Below are positions 24,994 through 37,558 of a stretch of DNA of 64,000 bases, one piece after another. Location of the stretch: the NCBI GenBank assembly GCA_002224055.1, contig AZLU01000001.1:767898-831897 (forward strand), read 5' to 3'. The notes under the pieces are model-generated. The model did no database searches, was not told the DNA's origin, and worked only from the letters and a program-made list of their open reading frames with translations. This DNA comes from Pezizomycotina sp. ARF18. Lineage: Eukaryota; Ascomycota. The translations under genes were made by a program, and so were the position numbers. The number at the start of each line of letters is the position of its first letter. The first letter of the stretch is position 1.

Positions 24994-26500
24994 CTAGTCA
25001 TGGCTCACAAATACTTATCATTCCTAGTCGGCATTTTTCGGATTTTTAACGATATTAATACTTTTCTTTTTTTTCTTGGGTTTCCTTTTTTTTCCGGTTC
25101 TTTTTTTTTTTTTTTTTTTCCCAATAAACTCGCGAGCAAGACACGACAGTATTTTTCCCTTTTTTTCTTTCAACTTCCGGTCGGTTTGTTTCCTTTTTTG
25201 CCATTTCTTTTCTTTCCACTTCTTATTCCTGGAATCTATAGATTCCCTTCAATCACGCTCAATATCTCTTTTTTCCTCCTTCCAATTACTTTATGATACA
25301 AAGGCCAAGTTCATCGGTGTAATGTCTTGTTAACACGGAAAATATTTTCTCATGTATTGGCGGCAGATGAGCTCTTATGGCACTTTGTATCTCTCACTTC
25401 ATGTTCTCCATTTTCTTCTCTATCATGATATGTTTTCCTTTACTATTATTCCTTGCTTTTGTTCAAACATATTTTGGGGGAGTTTTTTTTTTTTTTTTCA
25501 TTTTATTATTCTTTTTCGGTTTTCATCATGAAAAAAAACGGGGCCAATATCAGGGAATGAGAAAACGGAACAAGGTATTCGCAACAAAAAAAAAAAAATA
25601 ATATAATTTAACCAAATTAACACACTTATCTCTCGCTCTTTACCAGATTCACTTCTTTTTTTTCATCTCCTTAGACCACATTCCTTAGTGTTCTCCTAAT
25701 GTCTCATGTACACTTTTTCACACTCTCTTATACTTTGTTTTTTTTTTTTTTCCTTTGTAGACTTTTTTTTTTCTTTCGTTTTTTGGGTGGGGTGTTCCGG
25801 TTTCCCAGTCGGTTTATAGGACTTTGCATCTTTGCATATCATTTTTTATTTCTTTGCACTTTTATAAAGCGCTTACCGCAGCGACGATCTCGAATCTCGA
25901 AAAAAAGGCTCTAAATGAGTCTCAAAGCCTCGTCAGGACAAGGCCAGAATACACCATTCCCTTCTTGCTTTTTGTCCTTTTCCATGTATTTTCCTTCAAA
26001 AAGTTTCCTTTGTCATGGGTTTTTTTTTTTTTTTTTTTTTTTTTTTCTACGGTATTTTATTCAAGTTCATGGCGCTCATCTGTTTATTTTATTTATTTTT
26101 TTTTTTAAATTTTTTTTTTGGAGTAAAACTTGTTTTTTAAAATCATGTAACTTTTTTCTACGATACATATCATTCCAATATTTCTATAAACTAATTACAA
26201 ATTATACATATCTATTTCATCATGCATCGTGATTACTTCTTTTCTGTATTTTCTTTTTTTTCTTTTTCTCATAAAGTGTGTTTTAGCTAGCAAGTTAAGT
26301 TTTTCTTGGACAGGGCTCAATGTCATACTTTGGTTTTTTTTCTTCTGGTCACAACTGCAAGCTCAATGTCAAAGTATTTCTCCAAAAGTAGACAAGCGTA
26401 AGGCAATAAATATCCTTTGTTGTATTTTTTTCATTTGCTTTCCTTCTAGAAATATTCCAGTAAACAGAAAAAGATAAAACACGACATGTTTCGAACGCAT
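24994..26500. other. Strongly T-rich, strand-asymmetric tract
   Basis: For about 1.5 kb after the forkhead stop the plus strand is dominated by T with many T8 to T26 runs (e.g. 25107-25119, 25487-25498, 26020-26046) and few A. Phe/Leu-rich open frames here are composition artefacts. It may be a long 3' UTR or unconstrained pyrimidine-rich DNA. Confidence 0.6.
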
Positions 26501-29137
26501 GCTGTTTTTATTCTCTGCAGATGTTGGGGTTTATGAACCAAGGTATTGTTCCCTCTAGTTTTTTTTTTTAAAATTCGCGATATGCGAAATATTTCGGGCT
26601 TCCCGTCCCTGTTGGTTTTTTCTCCTTTATTGCCTTAGGCAAAAGTACGTAGCTAAAGGAAACAACAACAATAATTAATGTTCCTGATCTTTCTTAACCA
26701 CTCCGGCGGGCACAGCTAGAAGGCCTGTTTTTTAGCACATTTTCTATGCACACCCTCGAGCCCTCATTGAAAAAGAAAAAAAGAAAAAAGAAAGGATATA
26801 TTGGTGGTGTGGGATACGGCGCCATGGTCCTGGGAACGTTTCATGAAAAGAATAAGGCTTGAGGAGATTTTACACTCAAAGAAAACACTTTTTTTTTTTT
26901 TTTTTTCGCTCACTTCCTCCAATGCACGGACGCAATTTCAAGAAAGAACGAGAGGGCTTTTCAGGCACAGCCCATTGTTAAGGCAAAAACATGCTTGAAA
27001 AGAAACCCACGATGCTATCGATAGGCGAAGCGCAAGCTCAGCTTTCTTCTGTAAAAAGGGAAAAGAAAGGAAAAGAGAACAGAGGTTGCGATCCTCGTCT
27101 GTAGATCGCCAATGAGGTATGTATTAAAAAAAAAAAAAGAAAAGAAAAAAAAAAAAGCGGTAGAAACCGGAAGTCCTAAGCGATATCATGTTGGTATTTT
27201 GGGACTTACAGCGCTTTGACCTCTCAGTCCCGACAGACTGCCTATATCTTTTTCAAGTCCGAGGGAAAGTTCCACTTCGTGAAGGAGAAAGGGAACAACC
27301 AGTTCCGTCTCATACACTCGACGGATATGTGCTTTCTGGCCTTTTCATGAAAATCCTTTTGTGAATTAAAAAAAAAAAAAAAAAAAAAAAAAACGGCCCA
27401 GCTCGGAAAGTTGGTTGAAAATTTACATCGCAACTAATAGGTGTAGCTTCCTTACCCTTCGGGATCGAAGTCAACGGTAGTTTTACATGATTCGCATGTG
27501 CGAAATCAAAAAAAAAAAAAAAAACTCTTTTTGCATAAACCTATCCGAATGATATTTAGAATGATGTTGGAGTAAAAAAAAAGTATTGCGCACGAGGGTT
27601 CTTTCGCGCGTCCGGAAGTCGTGGTAGTCGTCAATACATGCGCAATATAAAAAAAGGGGAGCCGCTACTAGCGCTATACCACACTAGGAGTATAACACCC
27701 CCACGCGGGGTTTAAGAAAATCTCGCTTGGAAGATGAGAGCCGACAGGCCGTGACGGGGGAGAGTCTGTCTCGGGAAAGAGCGGTGGAACCACAGTCCGG
27801 ACCTCGAGGACCTCGTGTCCTATTACACTCCTACATTTGCAATTCAGGTTCAAACTGAAGGGAACACAAACGGGGGTACTATCCCGTAGACAGGGATCTA
27901 TCGAGTTCTTGAGACTTGACGTCCACGTAAGTAGAAGGAATCTTGGAAGCGAGGGTAGTGCGAAAAAAGGAAACAAGAAAAAAAAGAGATCTCCGATGGT
28001 GAGGTATTGTGCAAACCCGAGCGTATTAGAATATGTAATTCAATAAGAGTGAGTGAATGAAGTACCGTATGCATACGTATGTACAAGAGCAAGAAGCGCG
28101 CGAGATCCCGTTTTTAATGGACTAAACGAATATTCCGGCAAGAGAAAAAATGCGTAAGTATTTCCAGAATACCACTTACGAGCAGTCAATGTTCCCGTAA
28201 GTTGCGTGGAGATGATCCAGTGCTCTGGTAATAATTACGGGTCGTCGTGCGTCGTTAATGGGGAGAGCGATAACTAACTTGCAGAAAAATTTCCTGTGCT
28301 GCATGTTACCGGTACATGTACTTGTTTACTTGTTAAAAAAGTACGCATGAGACCACCGGTATTAGCCATTCGTGCATATTACGTACATGCATATAAGCGC
28401 CAGGAAGAAACAATAATAAAAAACAATAATTATTATTATCGGGAAAAAAAAAAACGTTCCCAGGACAAGGTTACGTACGTCTCGGGTCTCGAGTTCGAGC
28501 TCGAGCCTCGTTGTGGATGCTTCTAGACGCTACATGATCATGAGCCGCGCGACATGTTCCCCCCCCCCCCGAACCCCCCCTTGGATTAGCAGCAGCTAGC
28601 AGTGCCTTGTTTTATTTCCGGTTCCTTAATTATACTTTTGTTTAAACTAGATATTTTTCTTAGACGCCACCCTTTTAAGTGGGTCCTCCAACGTAGAGCG
28701 CAAAAGCGACTTTTCAGCCTCCACCAAAAAACGTTGCTGTGACGAATCTAAACCAAATCTAATAGGAAATTAATGCACCAAAATTGCCGAATTCTAAAAT
28801 GAAAGAAGGATGACGAAACAATGAAAGGCCGTGCCCTGACGGGTACGCTATACCATTCATATATTGAAGGAGCAACCGAGCGACAGGGCTGTTGTTAACT
28901 TGACTCATTTTCATGAAGTACGGCCCTGTCCCTAACTATCAAAGCTCATGCCAGTCGTTGGTGATACTGGGTGAAAGCCCAACATGAGATTCTCTACGCG
29001 AAACTAGAGTTAGAAACAACCTTACAGTCGGAGAAAGATGACCGGAGGAGTCGTAGACTAGGCCATGCTCCATCCTGGTCATTCGCGATCTTTCATGAAA
29101 CTCCACTGGCAGTGGCTTATGGAATGCTGGCCAAAAT
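26501..29137. other. Gene-poor DNA with long A and C runs
   Basis: No gene recognised. It contains A-runs at 27128-27156 (interrupted), 27368-27393 (26 A) and 27508-27524, and C-runs at 28560-28580. The longest frame (minus 27976-27674) has no motif. Confidence 0.45.
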
Positions 29138-29400
29138 TTAGCAGCGAAGCTCTGAAGTGGGGGTAGAAAAGCTGCAAGTATAACAACAATACCTTGCTGC
29201 GAGAATCAGTAAGTCATCCGCGTAGAATATACAACGATAACTTGCACTTGTATCTGCTGTAATTCCTGTTGGATGCGGGCTTGAGATGAGCGAAAAAAGT
29301 GGAGACTGAAAGTCGACAAAATTGCAAATCAGCCCATGAAATATTGAAGAAATAGAAAAAAGTGGCTGCTTCGACATCGATACATCCAGAAAGATAGACG
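29138..29400 (-). pseudogene. Possible reverse-transcriptase fragment (YADD motif)
   Basis: A short minus-strand frame reads LPSIFLDVS near its start and CIFYADDLLILA near its end. LDVS and [FY]ADD with hydrophobic flanks are the spacing landmarks of non-LTR retrotransposon reverse transcriptases (motifs A and C). Here the two are only about 55 residues apart, less than in intact enzymes, and no other RT motif, endonuclease or poly-A end is seen nearby. It could be a decayed LINE scrap or coincidence. Confidence 0.3.
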
Positions 29401-30917
29401 GAAGCTATTGATATTCATTTCATACTTCCGCGGATATAGATGCTGGATTACCAACAAATCAGAAAACCCATATGGAAAAGAAGCATTTTAGGGAGAAAAA
29501 CCACTGGCACACCGCAGCTCTTTCAAATGTGGGTTCCCGTTTGTTCATGAGGTAAATGATACTTACCCAAACTCTCAAGAGGGCGGCGTTGAACTTTTGA
29601 AACGCGGTTGGATTGCCATGTGGGAAAAAATTCGGGGTCTAACCTAAACGGGCAACGGGTTCACTCAACTGACGACAAACAAAGGGGTCTCGAAGGCTTG
29701 CCGGATCGTCTTGGATATTGTCCCGGTACATTGGGGGATGTGCATGTGTATGTGCTTCTCCGATAGGTACCGGTTTTATCTTCGAGTTCGTTATTCAGTT
29801 TTTGTGAACCCTGCAAGTTTTAATCGGAGAGGTCGAAGGAAGTTTGAACAAATTCCTCTTTCCTGTTGATCGCAGAGGATGGTTTCTCATCATATTTTCA
29901 ATTCGCCAAAAGTAATGAATTCCCCCTTCGTTCGCGGATTTTGACTTATATGTAGCGTTCCAACGTGGACCTTGTACAACATGCTCAATGGTATTTTGAT
30001 ACTTTTTTTTTACAGAGATCATCCTCTTATCGCCGAAGCTAGCGCGGGAGGAAAAAGAAGGAATTGAGGGTACTATAGCTACTCTAAGTTGAATCACCTT
30101 TGCCTTTCATATTTTCCTTTTTTTTTTTTTAATTTTTAACAACGGATGACTCTCTCGTCCATTGCAGCTCGAGTATTTCTTTTATTATATATTTTGTTCT
30201 GGACTAATCATTCGTGATTAGGACGGAACATGCGGTGCACAAGAGGAAAAATGCAGAAGCAGGGAAAGGCTTCGTGAGACTTTGCGAATTGGCTCGTAAG
30301 AAGCGGACAGCGTCTGGGCCTTGGCGAGTATCTGTAAACAGCATTACTGTCAGCCAAAATGCTCTTCAACGGTTAGAGTCGTGGGACATTTGGGCTTGAA
30401 AAAAGGATGAGACGGTTTTTGAGAAGAGGCGATGACCCTTCCCTATGTTCGTAACTCGCTCTATCTCTCTAGGTCGTGTTAGTATCTTACAATGGGTAAG
30501 CCAAGAATAATTCCAAAGTAATGCATATCTAGAACTCTAAGAAGCGGTTGTGTACCTTTATCTAAACCCGAAAGTCTTGAGGTGTGAAGCATTAGTCTGA
30601 CGATGAGGTACAGATCGATAAACACCGAGCATATAACTATTAAACACCTGCTGAAATGGTTGATTCAATGCAATAGCCATCCTTCATATGAGGGAGGGTG
30701 TGCGCCTGCCTCATGGATGAAATTACAATAACAATGCAAGGACACTCGAGCATTTCACGGCGATAGGAGAGCGGAATACATCTTTACGCGTGGGCGTGTG
30801 CTTTATAATTTAAAACCTACAATACGTTCGTTCCTTTGTAGGCCAGATCGTTTCTAGACGACAGAAAATCCTCTGCTGTTAGTCCAGGATCGGTATTAAA
30901 CTCTTGATAACTACGCC

Positions 30918-30950
<33 letters not shown>

Positions 30951-31557
30951 AACATCTTTGCTCGCAGATCGCAAGAAATGATTGTATAGTGCCATTACGA
31001 GACCGCAGACCGCAGGCATAAACTTAGCTGGAAGGTAGAGTTAGGTATAATAGAATATTCGACCGTAGCAACAATCAAAACGGTCCGAATATCTTCAAAT
31101 ATTGAGTGTCTGCGAGCTCGGCAAACAATCTCTCATCTTTTCACATCGATAGTGCGTAACTAGTCGTAGTCATTTCCAGTTATCTTAGACGAGCGTTTTT
31201 ACAAGTTGAAGCAGCGTAATGTAAGCCAAGTGATGTTCAAGAAGCTATGAGTAAAACTATAAATGTTTTTCGTATTGCAAATATTATCACAGACAAGGAT
31301 TTGACGAAATTGGACATATCATTTGCTTTATAAACAAGACGGCAAAAAGAGAACAGCAAGTATGGCAATTCTCAATATCTAAGAAACACAATATTTATTC
31401 TTTCATCCTTCTCAGCCCTTTACTATTACTGACATATAAATCTGCAACCGGTGTTTTAGTCGAGACCCCGAACCTCAGAACCTCAGCTAAAACATGAACA
31501 CGGAAGACCGATTAAGTTTCTTAAATTCCTTACAAAGACGGGATTATTCATATTTCC
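29401..31557. other. Gene-poor DNA
   Basis: No convincing gene. A 100-codon minus frame (30097-29795) and a 61-codon plus frame (30214-30399) have mixed, protein-like composition but no motif. A run of 29 A lies at 30918-30946. Confidence 0.4.
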
Positions 31558-32170
31558 TTATTTCTCTTCGGTGTCTTCTTCTTGGTAATCATCATCAGGC
31601 TTCAGATCGGCTAAACTGAATACGCCACCAATATATTCATCTTTAGCAGCGTTCATCGATCGACTTCCCAACACCTTCCAAAAGCAACCGTTCGTATGTC
31701 ATTTAATACTTCCTCGCGCGAGCTTCTTGCCAGTAGGGTCATATTTCCGAGGATAGAACCATATCCTCTAATCGAACCTGTAAATTAAAACTTTAAAAAA
31801 ATATGGCGAGACTGGAGTCCACGTACTGGAGAGAGAAAACATATTTATATTCTTGAGGAACGTCAAATCGCTTGCATCTAGTCTGAAACGTTTTTGCAAT
31901 CCAATCTTCTGTCAGCGTCCGATCCGCGAATTGTTCTAAACGATCTATGCGATGCTTGCGGTGTCAGAGTTCTCAGTATTGTCTTCGGCTTATAAGCTTT
32001 CGCCTCTCCGGCTTCGATAATTTTTAATTGTCAGCGTACGCTTTTCCAAGGGGCTTAAGACGGGAGAAACTTACTTTCAAGCAGCTTTTCCAGCACTAGT
32101 TTCCGTAGATCAGCGAGATAAAAGTATATACTCGCAGAGAGTTATTGACGAGCTGTCCGATAGTTACTCA
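31558..32170 (-). pseudogene. Eroded or error-broken gene of unknown family, copy A
   Basis: Minus-strand coding sense is visible in pieces. A block at about 31955-31827 reads RIDRLEQFADRTLTEDWIAK and RCKRFDVPQEYKYVF. A 49-bp intron (31826-31778, GTACGT to ACAG) follows, then an exon with FYPRKYDPTGKKLARG, YERLLLEGVGKSID and, after a one-base shift, DEYIGGVFSLADLKPDDDY plus an acidic end with TAA at 31560-31558. The YERLxLEGVGKSID exon recurs at 38028-38237 on the other strand. The start is not determined; possible earlier exon sequence reaches about 32170. I do not recognise the family. It may be a real gene with sequence errors or a decayed copy. Confidence 0.5.
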
Positions 32171-33516
32171 TATCTAAGCTGGTCTCGGTGCTTTAGTAGG
32201 ATTTCTTTTTTTCTTGCTCTTGTATTCCTTGAACTGTCAATAACGAGGGGGTTATTGAAAAACTGAAAATTCCTTCGTCGCGGTTGGAACTTGCGAGGGT
32301 CTCCAGACTAGACTCTAGATTAGCAGCCACGGAGTCCTTTTTATATTTTCTTATGATAGTAGTATTTGTTATTTTTCTTTTTATTCTTTTATTCAAAATC
32401 GAAGTACTTATTAATAAGTAACGAACTGAAATATTGAAAGGATAAAAGAATAATGAATAATATGAATAAGAGGTTCCCGTGTTATGCACTTATGGACATC
32501 CGGCCTTGAGCTCCAGACGCCATGCATCGCCGTGATTGAGCTTGAAAGTATTTGTGATACTACGCGCAGGTACACCTCACGTTCTATAAGTATCTCCTCC
32601 ATAGATACCTCGACAGATACTCCAAATCATATTAAGTTTATTGTAAGAGGTGGATTAAAGTATTGTTCATAGTATCTGTATTATATAGACTGTGTCTGCG
32701 TATTCTTAGGCTAGTGCGATCAAAAAAAAAAAAAAAAGTCCTGTATGCGTTAAATGGGATAATCATCAGTCGTAAAATACACAATACCAATTAACCTCAG
32801 TTAAGCTTATCTTAGTTATTAAATTTTAAAGATAGTATAAATGATTTTCCCCCGGTTTTTTTAAGTACTTAGGTAATTATTATAAGTCTAATAGAAAATA
32901 TTGAGATATGAATGATAGGAGCTGAAATGAATGTGCCTTATTAGTAGTGTTATTCTACTTCTCCGCTAACCTTGAATGACGATGTGGTAGTTTCCCAGGC
33001 ACCTTTTAGTTATCTAACGGAGAGCAAAATATAGCTCCTTTTGGTCTTGGAAGCACGAAATACTTACATTTCAAGCATCAAAGGAAACATCGTTTTGAAT
33101 ATAAAAGGGGATCTATTATTTCTATGTAAGTTGAGTTGATATATATACTGATCAGTCAACAAAACTCGTTTATACAACGTAAGGCCTCGATGCTGTGGGT
33201 TTGTCTTAGCTGAGAGTAGGATTAAACAAATAGTTTAAGTAGATCTATATATGGATTATAATTATGGTTTCTAAACTAAGAACATTAAAGATAGTATCAG
33301 TTCAGGTTTTTTATCGACTTGTCCCCTCAGCTCCTTTCGCAAAAAATGCAAACATTCATTAACAGGTTTTATGTATATAAGAATTGTAAAGAACGTGGTC
33401 AAGCTAATTAGCTCATTGTTATTATAACGATAAGATGTTGTTCGTTTGTTTTCTCCGTTGAGGATCCCATTAGATATAGCTTTTTAAGCCAGTGTAATGC
33501 TAGTTTTAGGAACGGT
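32171..33516. other. Intergenic, no gene seen
   Basis: AT-rich spacer downstream of the lectin gene. Open frames up to 98 codons (minus 32489-32193) lack motifs. Confidence 0.45.
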
Positions 33517-34957
33517 TTAGACAATGACGCCACCGAGAGACTCCCATCCACCCCACTGCTTGCCATCCAAACTTGTGCCAGCAGGCGGAATCAGTACCGG
33601 CTCCGAACAGATCGAGCCTGCCAGCACTCCAGGCAACACCTGCAATCGCGGACTCCAAGACTCCGCCGAGGGACTCCCAGCCACTCCACTGCTGGCCGTC
33701 CCAGGCCTGGTGCCACATGGCAGAATCGGTACCGATACCGAAGACATCGAGGCGGTTAGCGGCCCAGGAGATGGCAGTCGGATAGAGACGAGGACGCCAC
33801 CGAGCGATTGCCACCCGCTCCACGTCTGACCGTTCCAGGCGGTGTGCCAGAGGGCGCTGTCGGTTCCGATGCCGAAAACGTCGAGCCTGTTGACGCCCCA
33901 GGAGACGGCGCGGGGAGGTTGGATGAGGACCCCGCCGAGGGATTGCCACGCGCCCAGGCGGCGCCGCTCCACCACGTGTGCCAGAGGGCTTGTCGGTACC
34001 GAGAGCGAAGACGTCGATGCGGTTGGGGCCCCAGCAGACGGCGTTGGGCTCGGAGGTGATGACGCCACCGAGGGATTCCCAACCGCCCCAGGCGGCTCCA
34101 TTCCACATTTATGCCAGAGAGCGTTGTCGGTACCGCGAGCGAAGATGTCAAGACGGTTAGGGCCCCAGGACACAGCAGACGGGTTAGAGGTAAGAACGCC
34201 ACCCAGAGACTCCCAGCCGCCCCAGGTTTTACCATCCCACCATTTGTGCCAGAGGGCCTTGTCAGTTCCAACGGTGAAGACGTCGATGCGGTCGGGGCCC
34301 CACGAGACGGCAGCAGGAGGAGACTCCAAAACGCCACCGAGGACTCCCAGCCTCCCAGTGCTGGCCGTCCACCACTTGTGCCACATGGCCTGGTCAGTGC
34401 CGATGGCGAAGACGTCGAGGCGCCCGGACTCCCACGAGACCACGGAGGGGACGTTGATGTGGATGTTGGGCTTGCTCGGATGGCCGGGCGGAAGTGATGG
34501 GGTAGTGTTGCCGCCGCTGTTACTTCCGGGAGCCGGGCTGGTGTTTCCAGGGCTAGTAGTGCCGGAACCGGGCTTTCCAGAGCCGGAAGAGCTTCCGGAG
34601 CCTGGTTTTCCGTCACCGGAGTTACCAGTACTGGGCTGCCGGAACCTGGCTTTCCGCTGCCTGAGCTGCTGGAACCAGGCTTTCCAGAGCCCGAGCTGCC
34701 AGACCCAGGCTTACCGGAACCAGAAGAAGAGCCGGAACCAGAGTTGCCGGAACTGCCCTCGACCGGGTTACCGTACTTGTCGCAAAGCTCGCCGTCGGCA
34801 TTGATGTAGACTCCCACCTCGATGTTAGCCGGAGCGGAGTGGCTGCTGGCGCTCGCCTGGTTGCGGGCGATGATAGCGTTAGCAACGGGAGCTGTCGGGA
34901 TGGCACTGACCGTGGCAGCGCAGTAGGCCAGGATGGCCGTGATTACAGACGGCTCAT
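33517..34957 (-). CDS. Secreted seven-repeat beta-propeller lectin (PLL/DUF346 type)
   Basis: The minus-strand product begins at ATG 34957-34955. After a one-base frame change within the first codons it reads as a hydrophobic signal peptide ([14 protein letters not shown]), then [19 protein letters not shown], a long Gly/Ser/Lys/Pro linker built of GSGKPGSGS-like units (about 34740-34500), and the lectin module. The module has seven repeats of about 45 residues, each with [23 protein letters not shown] and W..WESLGGV. These match the PLL/PHL lectins of Photorhabdus and the DUF346 repeat, which fold as seven-bladed propellers binding fucose and related sugars. The stop is TAA at 33519-33517. 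No intron is visible, though several single-base breaks are. The gene is much GC-richer than its surroundings. Likely an extracellular or cell-surface sugar-binding protein; the sugar specificity is not shown. Confidence 0.85.
33526..34360 (-). repeat. Seven tandem coding repeats of about 134 bp (propeller blades)
   Basis: The WESLGGV-coding element occurs at about 33526, 33656, 33791, 33931, 34066, 34200 and 34334, a period of about 130-140 bp. Seven units equal the blade number of PLL-family propellers. The last blade would be closed by sequence near the linker. Confidence 0.85.
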
Positions 34958-35175
34958 TTTTTTTATATATATTAAGTTATTAATGTATTAAGCTTCGTTA
35001 AGGAAGTAGTAAAGAGAGGAATGGACGATATTCAAAAAGAATGAATGAATAGAAAAGAGAGTGAATGTTACAGTTTTTTTTGCTGAAGAGAGCGGATGGG
35101 GGAAGCTGCCTTGCAGACACTGAAGCTGTGGTGAGGAAAGAAAGGAAAACCGATGAAGGGGGGAATCGGGGAGAG

Positions 35176-35182
35176 TTATATA
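35176..35182 (-). promoter_or_regulatory. TATA box of the lectin gene
   Basis: TATATAA on the minus strand, about 220 bp upstream of the lectin ATG, in otherwise gene-free DNA. Position fits a fungal TATA promoter with a leader of 100-200 nt. Confidence 0.45.
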
Positions 35183-37558
35183 GACTTTTTTTTTCTGAAA
35201 TTGACGATTGAACGGAAAACTGCTACGATCGTTTGAACCTTGCCGTCTTCGGGTTTCGATATCGACATCCTCAGGAGACTACTAGCTCGTACAAACTTCT
35301 ATTGCCAAGTATCACATGCACGAGGGCGTGGTCGTACATTGTGGCAGGCAATGCATAGAAGCTCTGCGAAAAAAAAAAAACAACATTCGGATATCACGCA
35401 CTGTGAACCTGTCCTAGTCGCACTCGCACTCGCAGTTCTCACGAAGGCCCTCCAACGCTCCGTACTCATCTCTTGTGCAACGCTTTGAAGCTTACCAATC
35501 CGCGATAAGGGTTTGTTATTCATGAAAAGTATAAAGGAAAATAACCTGTGCATTGATCACTGATGATAACCCGCCCCAAAATAGCTATAGCTTCTTTATC
35601 GAAGGGAAGTGATTGACAGTTTCCCATTCGCAAAGAAAACGCGATAGGGGAGGACCCACTAACCGCGGGCAGCCGCCAAGGGTGCATTTAGGTAAATGGT
35701 ATATATTGTACAAGGTGGATGTTTCATGTCTCGTATTCATTGCTTAAATAAATTGCGAAGAAATCTTCCAGTATTTCTCCATCAACTAACCCTTCTTAAG
35801 TCTTAAGGTCCTCCCTAATCGAATGGACTCCCACGATAATAGATAAGGAGTTCTCCACAACTTTTATTATAAAAATCTGTCCAAGACCAATAAGGTGGGC
35901 ATATAAATGGTTGCTAGCTATTATGCATGAACACTTGTAATAAATAACGGTTTTGCCGATCAAGGATCCAATATCGTCTATTTAAGCGAGAGGTATTGAT
36001 GCCATCGCATAGAACCCTTGTCATCTCGCTCTGTAATTGCGATTTCAATGCCTTTTGACACGCGATAGCTGCATATATATAAGGAAAGACAGGTCTTTTG
36101 TCTTGACCGAGTTTTTCTTCTCTAGTTACTAGCGTAGAAAGGAAATGTTCTATGCCGGAACTCAGAAAGAAAGTTTTAAAGTTTAAAAGGGATCTGCCCA
36201 CATGTGCACGACCGAACACAGAAGGCAAAGGGAGAGACAAAGGTTTTCGTCAAAAGCGCATGCTCATGAGGCCTTCCACGCCTTATCCGATCATTGGTCC
36301 ATCGCTGTTAAAGTACATGTCAAAAAGAATTATATTCTTCCACGAATAGCATCTCGATCGTAACGAGGGTATCTCTGTCAACACAAGATTGCGCGATCCT
36401 CGTCGTTACCTTGTTGATCCTTTAGCAAAACTCTGCCGCGTAGTACGTTCATCAATTCACCTTGACAGGAGCTTTTTTAATATTACGGAAAAGCTTATAA
36501 CGTCTTTTTCGCTTGGAGCCGAGGGGTGTAACGTAACATTTTGGTAGTAGTAGGAGTTTAGATATCGATAGATGGGGAGCTTTTCTAGATCAAAAATGTT
36601 GAATTCGTATTCGCAGGCCGCAGAAGCAGGGCAGACAGCTCAAATTTTCCATAAACCTGCGAATATTGCAGCGGATCGGTGCGAAGAGTTTATCACTTCT
36701 GGGAGACGAAAAATAACGTGAATAATAAGGCGGTAAACCTCAACTTTGCAAACTCGGAGCACTGTTCCTTCAAGAAAAAAAAAAAAAAAATTACGATCAT
36801 GAAATTATTATAATTTACATATAAAGGGATTGTTTTTCTCAATGATACTGAAAGCCATTGGGAACTCTAAGGTTTTATTGCTGTTTTTGACAACAAAGTT
36901 TTTTCTGGGTAATCATCGTCTGCGGTGAAGATCGCACCGTATCCTGGATTCCTGGTCGCAATTTTTTTTTTTTCTAGTCCGCTGAGGCGGCTCGCTTAAC
37001 CCGCTGAAAAGGGACAAATTTATAGGCAGGGCACCCTACCGTAAGGCCGTATAACAAAAGCGCAGCCCTATAGAGACTGAGCTATAAAAACAACCCGTAG
37101 AAAAGCGCTGCCATGAGTATGGGATTGATAACCTGCGTGCCGCAGAGAGCGCAGACATCTTTGGATTATCGTGAGAGCTCTCAATATGCAAGCAATGGGA
37201 GGCTTCATCAATGCAACTTCTCCCATCGAATCACGACCTCTGAAGATCTTAAAGCTAGAGAGCTGGTCCATGCCGTGGTCATTACGATAAGAAGATTTAG
37301 GTATCTACTAATTGTGGTTTTTAAAATTATTAAAGCTTGGGATAGATTTCTTTTTTCCGCATATCTGGCGATGATCCGGAATCTGCCTGGCCTCCTAATA
37401 ATAAATCTAGCTTTTTTTCCGTGATCGGCTCGAAGGCGGTGTTATCCCTCCGTTACAAAAGCGCAGGGTTCTGTCTATCGCGTTCTTTAAGAAACTTGCG
37501 AAGATTGTCAATTTTCTGCACTCTCGAGACGTTTCTTGACCTTACGCCCGCATTTGTG

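Noticed and set aside
25000-26500. Phe/Leu-rich membrane-protein-like frames
   Set aside because: Product of T-rich composition in all three frames; no conserved pattern.
28480-28510. CTCGAGTTCGAGCTCGAG as a tRNA B box
   Set aside because: It is a self-complementary TCGAG repeat; no other tRNA element is present.
33524-34804. Long open frames on the plus strand across the lectin (up to 320 codons)
   Set aside because: They are the antisense of GC-rich tandem repeats; only the minus strand gives the lectin repeats.
36152-37424. Short plus-strand frames at 36152-36349 and 37113-37424
   Set aside because: No domain, no splice context, isolated in AT-rich DNA.
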